Source: Candidatus Dormiibacterota bacterium (GTDB taxonomy: Bacteria; Chloroflexota; Dormibacteria; UBA8260; Bog-877). Taken from it: a stretch of 10,966 nt of DNA. The notes beneath the pieces were generated by a model. The model saw nothing but the letters and a program-made list of their open reading frames with translations, had not been told where the DNA came from and did no database searches. Position numbers and translations under genes: made by a program. The stretch covers positions 6,567 to 17,532 of the forward strand of contig PLTL01000181.1 in assembly GCA_003164475.1 (NCBI GenBank), in the 5' to 3' direction. Positions 8,023 to 10,966 of the stretch are shown here, piece by piece. Each line of letters begins with the position of its first letter. Position 1 is the first letter of the stretch.

Positions 8023-8074
8023 TGGGCGCGCCGGTTGGCGGCTGCCGCTGGGGCGAGGGGGCACCGAGGGACGA

Positions 8075-10180
8075 TCACTGGAACCAGCCGGCGATGTCGA
8101 CGACGGCATTGATGTTGCCCTGGTCGTTGTAGAGGTCGACGTTCCCGGAGGCCGAGAGCCCGACGATCACGAGGTTGGCGCGGTTCTGGCCGCCGGCGAC
8201 GTTGAGGTCGCTGGCGACCGGAGCGGACGCGCTGGCCGGGTAGAGGGTGAAGAAGGTGCCCGCCGTCCCGTCGACGGCGGTGACGTTGGCGATCATCGCC
8301 ACAGGGGGCGAGCTCCCCCCCGCCGCCGGCAGGCCATCGATCCCGGCCACCGGGATGGTGAGGGCGTCATCCGAGCCCAGGGTTTCGCCCGAGCATTCGG
8401 TGGTGTAGCCGATGCTGCCGGCGCTGCGGGTGTCACAGAGGCGCAGGGGGCTGATGGTGTAGAAGGAGGCGCCCTGGGTGCTCTCCTCGCCGTTGCCGAA
8501 CCAGCCGTTGACGTCGAGGATGAAGTTGATGGAGCCCTGGGAGTTGTAGACGCAGACGTCCTGATGGGGGCCCAGAGGGGCCATCTCCCGGTTGGCGAGG
8601 TTGTCGCCGGCATTCACGTTGAGGTTGGAGAAGGCGGGGGAGCCGGTGGGGCACGCGTCGGAGCTATTGGGTGGCACCACGCTGAGGAAGGTGCCCGCGG
8701 AGCCGTGGACGGCGGTGAGGTTGAGGGCGACCGCCGCCGCGGTGCCGTTGGTGGGGACCGAGGCGGAGCAGGAGAGGTCGTCGGGGGGGCAGCCGGAGAC
8801 CACCACCTTGGTCCACTGGTACGCCGCCAGGAGGTTGTCGCTGCTGGTCCCGGAGCAGTCGGTGCCGGTGCCGGCACGCGTGTCGCAGACGCGGAGTGGG
8901 GGGATGGGGTGGTAGAGGCCGGGGACCGCGGAGGTGACGGTGGGCGCGGCAAAGTAACCCTCGACGTCAACGGCGACGTTGATGCTGCCCACCGAGTTGT
9001 AAATGCTCACCTGGCCTGCCGTGCCCAGGGCGACCACCGCCAGGTTGGCCTGGTTGGTTGCGACGTTGACATTGAGGTTGGAGGCGGTGGGCACGGCGTC
9101 GCCGGCGGGGAAGACGGTGAGGAAGGTGCCGGCGGATCCGTTGATGTCGGTCACGTTGAGGACCACCGACTGGGCGTCGGAGGGCACCGACTGGTCCTGG
9201 GGGCCATCTACCCCGGTGACCTGGAAGCTCATAGACTGGTTGGGACCGAGGGTGTCCCCCGTGCACTCGGTGGTATAGCCGACGCTGCTGGCGCTGCGCG
9301 TGTCGCAGATCCGGTACGGCTGCACAGCCGTATAGGCGCCGGGTCCCTTCGGGCCGTTCCATAGCAAGCTTTCGTAGGCGGTGTCGAACTCATCGACATC
9401 CACGTTTGGCCACGAGCCGGAGGGAAAGCCTCCGTTGATCTCGTACTGCCAGGCCACCGTCGTGTTAGCACAGGGGGGCTCGTACGGGTTCCATGCGGGC
9501 GCGTTCGCTGCAGTGGGGGCGGTGCCGTTGCCGTAATCCGGCTCCAGTTCATCGCTCCAAAGGACGACGCTGGTGCCCAGGGTCGGCACGGTGCTCTCCG
9601 CCGAGCAGAAGTCGCCAGGGAACTGTGTCACGCCGTTGGGGTACGGATTCTCATAGAAGCCAGGCACGTAGCCGGTCGTCGACGACTCGAAGGCCGTGTA
9701 CCAGCTCTCGATGTACGAGACGGAGATCGGGGAGGAGTTCTCGACGTCGCGGAAGATCGCCGTGCCCGGGGGCGCGCCGAGGCTCTGCGCCTCTTGGATT
9801 GCAGCCTGCGCGTCTGCCGTGCCGCTGCTGTAGACGACGCTGGAAGGGTCGGCGATGAGCATGACGTAGATGCCCTGCGAGGAGAGGTAGGAGACCTCGG
9901 AGGAAGTGAGCCCAGGGGTTCCACATGCATTCGATGTGCCCAGATAGCGTGCCATGAATTGGGGATTGCCCAGAGCTGACCGCGTTCCCGGCACCACGGA
10001 CTGAGCCGAGCTGCAGCTGTCGATACCCCAGAGAGCTGGCGTTGCCTGTGCCGAGACCGGTGCAGCGCGCGTTCCCAGGCTCGCGAAGGTGATCGCCACC
10101 ACACCGGCGGCGATCACGCGCCGGCCGCGTCCCGTGCGCCTCAGTCGGAGGATCACCGGCTCAGGCCTCGCAGCCTGCAC
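8075..10180 (-). CDS. Secreted DUF1906 (Rv2525c-like) protein with three C-terminal repeat domains
   Basis: The protein has 701 residues. The N-terminus is a signal peptide: basic RRTGRGRR, a hydrophobic run from about residue 22, and a likely cleavage site after A-Q-A at 44-46. Residues 48-275 resemble the DUF1906 glycoside-hydrolase-like TIM-barrel family: LWGIDSC (50-56), IYVMLIADP, FRDVEN (143-148), VPGFYENPY (172-180), WQYEING and VDVDEFDTAY (260-269). Three repeats follow at about 281-411, 421-562 and 571-701. Each opens with CDTR, passes through a NVTAV/GTF strand region and a NLNVN block, and ends with YN-G-N-DV-GWF. Cysteine pairs suggest disulfides outside the cell. The product probably binds or cleaves envelope glycan; activity is unproven. 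The GTG at 10178-10180 lacks a Shine-Dalgarno sequence; GTG at 10154-10156 would still leave a full signal peptide. It is convergent with the operon (52-bp gap) and divergent from the rmlA-like gene. Confidence 0.85.
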   Translation of the reverse strand: MQAARPEPVILRLRRTGRGRRVIAAGVVAITFASLGTRAAPVSAQATPALWGIDSCSSAQSVVPGTRSALGNPQFMARYLGTSNACGTPGLTSSEVSYLSSQGIYVMLIADPSSVVYSSGTADAQAAIQEAQSLGAPPGTAIFRDVENSSPISVSYIESWYTAFESSTTGYVPGFYENPYPNGVTQFPGDFCSAESTVPTLGTSVVLWSDELEPDYGNGTAPTAANAPAWNPYEPPCANTTVAWQYEINGGFPSGSWPNVDVDEFDTAYESLLWNGPKGPGAYTAVQPYRICDTRSASSVGYTTECTGDTLGPNQSMSFQVTGVDGPQDQSVPSDAQSVVLNVTDINGSAGTFLTVFPAGDAVPTASNLNVNVATNQANLAVVALGTAGQVSIYNSVGSINVAVDVEGYFAAPTVTSAVPGLYHPIPPLRVCDTRAGTGTDCSGTSSDNLLAAYQWTKVVVSGCPPDDLSCSASVPTNGTAAAVALNLTAVHGSAGTFLSVVPPNSSDACPTGSPAFSNLNVNAGDNLANREMAPLGPHQDVCVYNSQGSINFILDVNGWFGNGEESTQGASFYTISPLRLCDTRSAGSIGYTTECSGETLGSDDALTIPVAGIDGLPAAGGSSPPVAMIANVTAVDGTAGTFFTLYPASASAPVASDLNVAGGQNRANLVIVGLSASGNVDLYNDQGNINAVVDIAGWFQ
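8078..8470 (-). repeat. Repeat domain 3 of the secreted DUF1906 protein, paired with the remnant at 383-864
   Basis: This encodes residues about 571-701 up to the stop. It starts GASFYTISPLRLCDTR and ends VVDIAGWFQ. It is the closest relative of the remnant on the left. The first 45 nt from each stop codon (383-427 and 8075-8119) differ at only 4 positions, and both carry the same GGCGATCATCGCCA stretch further in. Confidence 0.8.
8495..8920 (-). repeat. Repeat domain 2 of the secreted DUF1906 protein, cysteine-rich variant
   Basis: This encodes residues about 421-562. It starts GLYHPIPPLRVCDTR and ends ILDVNGWF. It is the most divergent repeat. The spacing between the first two cysteines is shorter, a GCPPDDLSC insertion is present, and further cysteines occur in DACPTG and DVCVYN, for six in all (432, 442, 464, 471, 510, 543). 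Confidence 0.75.
8948..9340 (-). repeat. Repeat domain 1 of the secreted DUF1906 protein
   Basis: This encodes residues about 281-411. It starts GAYTAVQPYRICDTR and ends NVAVDVEGYF. It has two cysteines (292 and 306), which could form one disulfide. It is the repeat adjacent to the DUF1906 domain and ends in GYF, whereas the other two end in GWF. Confidence 0.75.
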
Positions 10181-10215
10181 CGCGAACGACGCTCACGGCG
10201 CGATTGATGCTCGTG

Positions 10216-10242
10216 ATGCTAGTGACGCGGAAAGCGCGTCGC
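10216..10242 (-). promoter_or_regulatory. Possible promoter/operator of the secreted DUF1906 gene
   Basis: Read on the minus strand, an 8-bp stem (positions 10242-10235 pairing with 10229-10222, one G-T pair, 5-nt loop) is followed directly by TAGCAT at 10221-10216, a TANNNT -10 candidate. That would give a leader of about 30 nt before the GTG at 10180. No good -35 is found at normal spacing; GTGACA at 10252-10247 is 25 nt away. The hairpin would cover the spacer, where a regulator could bind. This is a weak, position-based call. Confidence 0.25.
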
Positions 10243-10442
10243 AGACTGTCACTCGAGCGCATGCGGCCAACCATGCAGCAGCGACCCACCAGGTGGTGCC
10301 GATGCAACACGACCGTCAGCGGATGCTATTTCGACTGTGACAACTCGCAAGCATCCGCATAAACGGCGGGCATCCACGCAGCGCGCCCGCACCACGCAGC
10401 CGGGGAGCACTCGCCGGGCGTGACGCGCTTGCCGCGTATGCG

Positions 10443-10480
10443 CCACGCGGCCAGGCGCTGCTATCATCGCGTCCGCGTGG
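10443..10480 (+). promoter_or_regulatory. Putative -10 box of the rmlA-like gene inside a perfect inverted repeat
   Basis: TATCAT at 10462-10467 fits a TANNNT -10 box. It would give a leader of roughly 70 nt before the GTG at 10542. It is flanked by CCACGCGG at 10443-10450 and its exact reverse complement CCGCGTGG at 10473-10480. The arms are 30 bp apart start to start, close to three helical turns, as for a dimeric repressor site. No recognisable -35 lies 17 nt upstream. Confidence 0.35.
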
Positions 10481-10530
10481 TCGGGGATGTGCGGCTGGGC
10501 CGGTGCCCAGGCGAGCACACCGCCCGAGAT

Positions 10531-10536
10531 GGAGGT
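10531..10536 (+). promoter_or_regulatory. Strong ribosome binding site of the rmlA-like gene
   Basis: GGAGGT lies 5 nt before GTG 10542 and fixes that start. It is the only near-consensus Shine-Dalgarno sequence at a gene start in this window. Confidence 0.8.
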
Positions 10537-10541
10537 ACCAG

Positions 10542-10966
10542 GTGAAGGCGCTGATCCTGAGTGGGGGCACGGGCACCCGGCTCCGGCCCATTACGCACAC
10601 CAGCGCTAAGCAGCTGGTGCCCGTCGCCAACAAGCCGATCCTCTTCTACGGCATCGAGGCCGTGGTCGCCGCCGGCATCACCGAGATCGGAATCATCACC
10701 GGTGAGACCGGGCCGGAGGTCAGAGCCGCGGTCGGCGATGGGTCCCGGTTCGGCGCCTCGGTGACTTTCATTCCCCAGGAGGCACCGCTGGGCCTCGCCC
10801 ACGCGGTTCTCATCGCCAGGCCTTTCCTCGGCGAGGACCGGTTCGTGATGTACCTCGGGGACAACCTGATCCGGGACGGCATCACCGAGTTCGTCGAGGA
10901 GTTCCGCCGGCTGCAGCCGGACGCTGAGATCCTGCTGGCCAAGGTGCGCGAGCCGCAGCGCTTCGG
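10542..10966 (+). CDS. rmlA: Glucose-1-phosphate thymidylyltransferase, long form, N-terminal part (runs off window)
   Basis: The frame is open from GTG 10542 to the window edge, giving 141 complete codons. It begins [18 protein letters not shown], the nucleotide-binding signature of sugar-1-phosphate nucleotidyltransferases (residues 2-18), followed by K23 in [24 protein letters not shown] (79-89) is the sugar/base-contact loop, and LGDN (105-108) carries the metal-binding aspartate D107. The wording of these motifs fits the long-form RmlA/StrD group, normally about 355 aa with a C-terminal beta-helix that lies outside the window. The reaction is dTTP plus glucose-1-phosphate to dTDP-glucose, the first step to dTDP-rhamnose and related sugars, in the cytoplasm. 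This would feed the glycosyltransferases to the left. A uridylyl-transferring relative cannot be excluded from the N-terminus alone. rmlB, rmlC or rmlD would be expected further right. Confidence 0.88.
   Translation, partial: MKALILSGGTGTRLRPITHTSAKQLVPVANKPILFYGIEAVVAAGITEIGIITGETGPEVRAAVGDGSRFGASVTFIPQEAPLGLAHAVLIARPFLGEDRFVMYLGDNLIRDGITEFVEEFRRLQPDAEILLAKVREPQRF

Larger units (their letters stand above)
10181..10541. other. Divergent intergenic region with several inverted repeats
   Basis: This 361-bp gap separates the secreted DUF1906 gene (-) from the rmlA-like gene (+). I see no convincing gene in it. It holds a 9-bp tandem near-repeat (TGATGCTCG, TGATGCTAG at 10205-10222), a strong hairpin at 10222-10242, an 8-bp inverted repeat GCGGATGC/GCATCCGC (10319-10326 and 10351-10358), a short palindrome CCACCAGGTGG near 10287, and another 8-bp inverted repeat around a putative -10 box (10443-10480). 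It is locally less GC-rich than the genes, as expected for a regulatory region. Confidence 0.6.

Noticed and set aside
8029..8040. CGCC-GGTT-GGCG hairpin between the operon and the convergent gene as a terminator
   Set aside because: The stem is only 4 bp and no T tract follows, so a terminator is not supported.
8564..9364. A 266-codon, glycine- and valine-rich open frame on the plus strand
   Set aside because: It is the complement of the repeat domains; its apparent repetitiveness comes from them.
1..10966. CRISPR arrays, tRNA or rRNA genes, insertion sequences, toxin-antitoxin or phage-defence genes
   Set aside because: No regularly spaced repeats, no tRNA-like cloverleaf, no transposase motifs and no defence domains were seen on either strand.

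Overview
This is a high-GC bacterial window whose codons favour G or C at the third position. It looks like an actinobacterium, or a similar high-GC soil lineage such as Candidatus Dormibacterota. That guess rests on three things: GTG starts, TANNNT-type -10 boxes without clear -35 boxes, and a secreted DUF1906 protein whose repeats start with CDTR and end with DV-GWF, a type I associate with such phyla. The assignment is inference; no rRNA or other phylogenetic marker is present.

Layout from left to right. (1) Positions 3-353 (+) hold the C-terminal end of an unrecognised protein. (2) Positions 383-864 (-) hold a frameshifted, 5'-truncated copy of one repeat domain that also ends the large secreted protein further right. 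(3) Positions 1033-8022 (+) form a tight three-gene operon with start/stop overlaps of 4 and 8 nt. It encodes a class I SAM-dependent methyltransferase with a coiled-coil tail, a 1045-aa glycosyltransferase (degenerate GT2, intact GT2, WsaF-like GT4) and a 922-aa glycosyltransferase (GT2, degenerate GT2, GT2). (4) Positions 8075-10180 (-), convergent with the operon, encode a 701-aa exported protein with a signal peptide, a DUF1906 glycoside-hydrolase-like domain and three repeats of about 130-140 aa. (5) Positions 10181-10541 are a 361-bp divergent intergenic region with several inverted repeats. (6) From 10542 (+) to the window edge runs the N-terminal part of a long-form glucose-1-phosphate thymidylyltransferase (RmlA-like).

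Together this is probably one end of a locus for a rhamnose-containing surface polysaccharide or glycan. RmlA would start the supply of dTDP-rhamnose, the multi-domain glycosyltransferases would assemble the chain, and the methyltransferase might modify or cap it. The exported DUF1906 protein may act in the cell envelope. The pathway assignment is inferred from family membership and proximity.

Points most worth a second look: two homologous repeat-domain sequences in the same orientation flank the operon; a dead-plus-live GT2 pair recurs in consecutive enzymes; a tail motif is shared by the methyltransferase and the adjacent glycosyltransferase; and the middle secreted repeat is unusually cysteine-rich.
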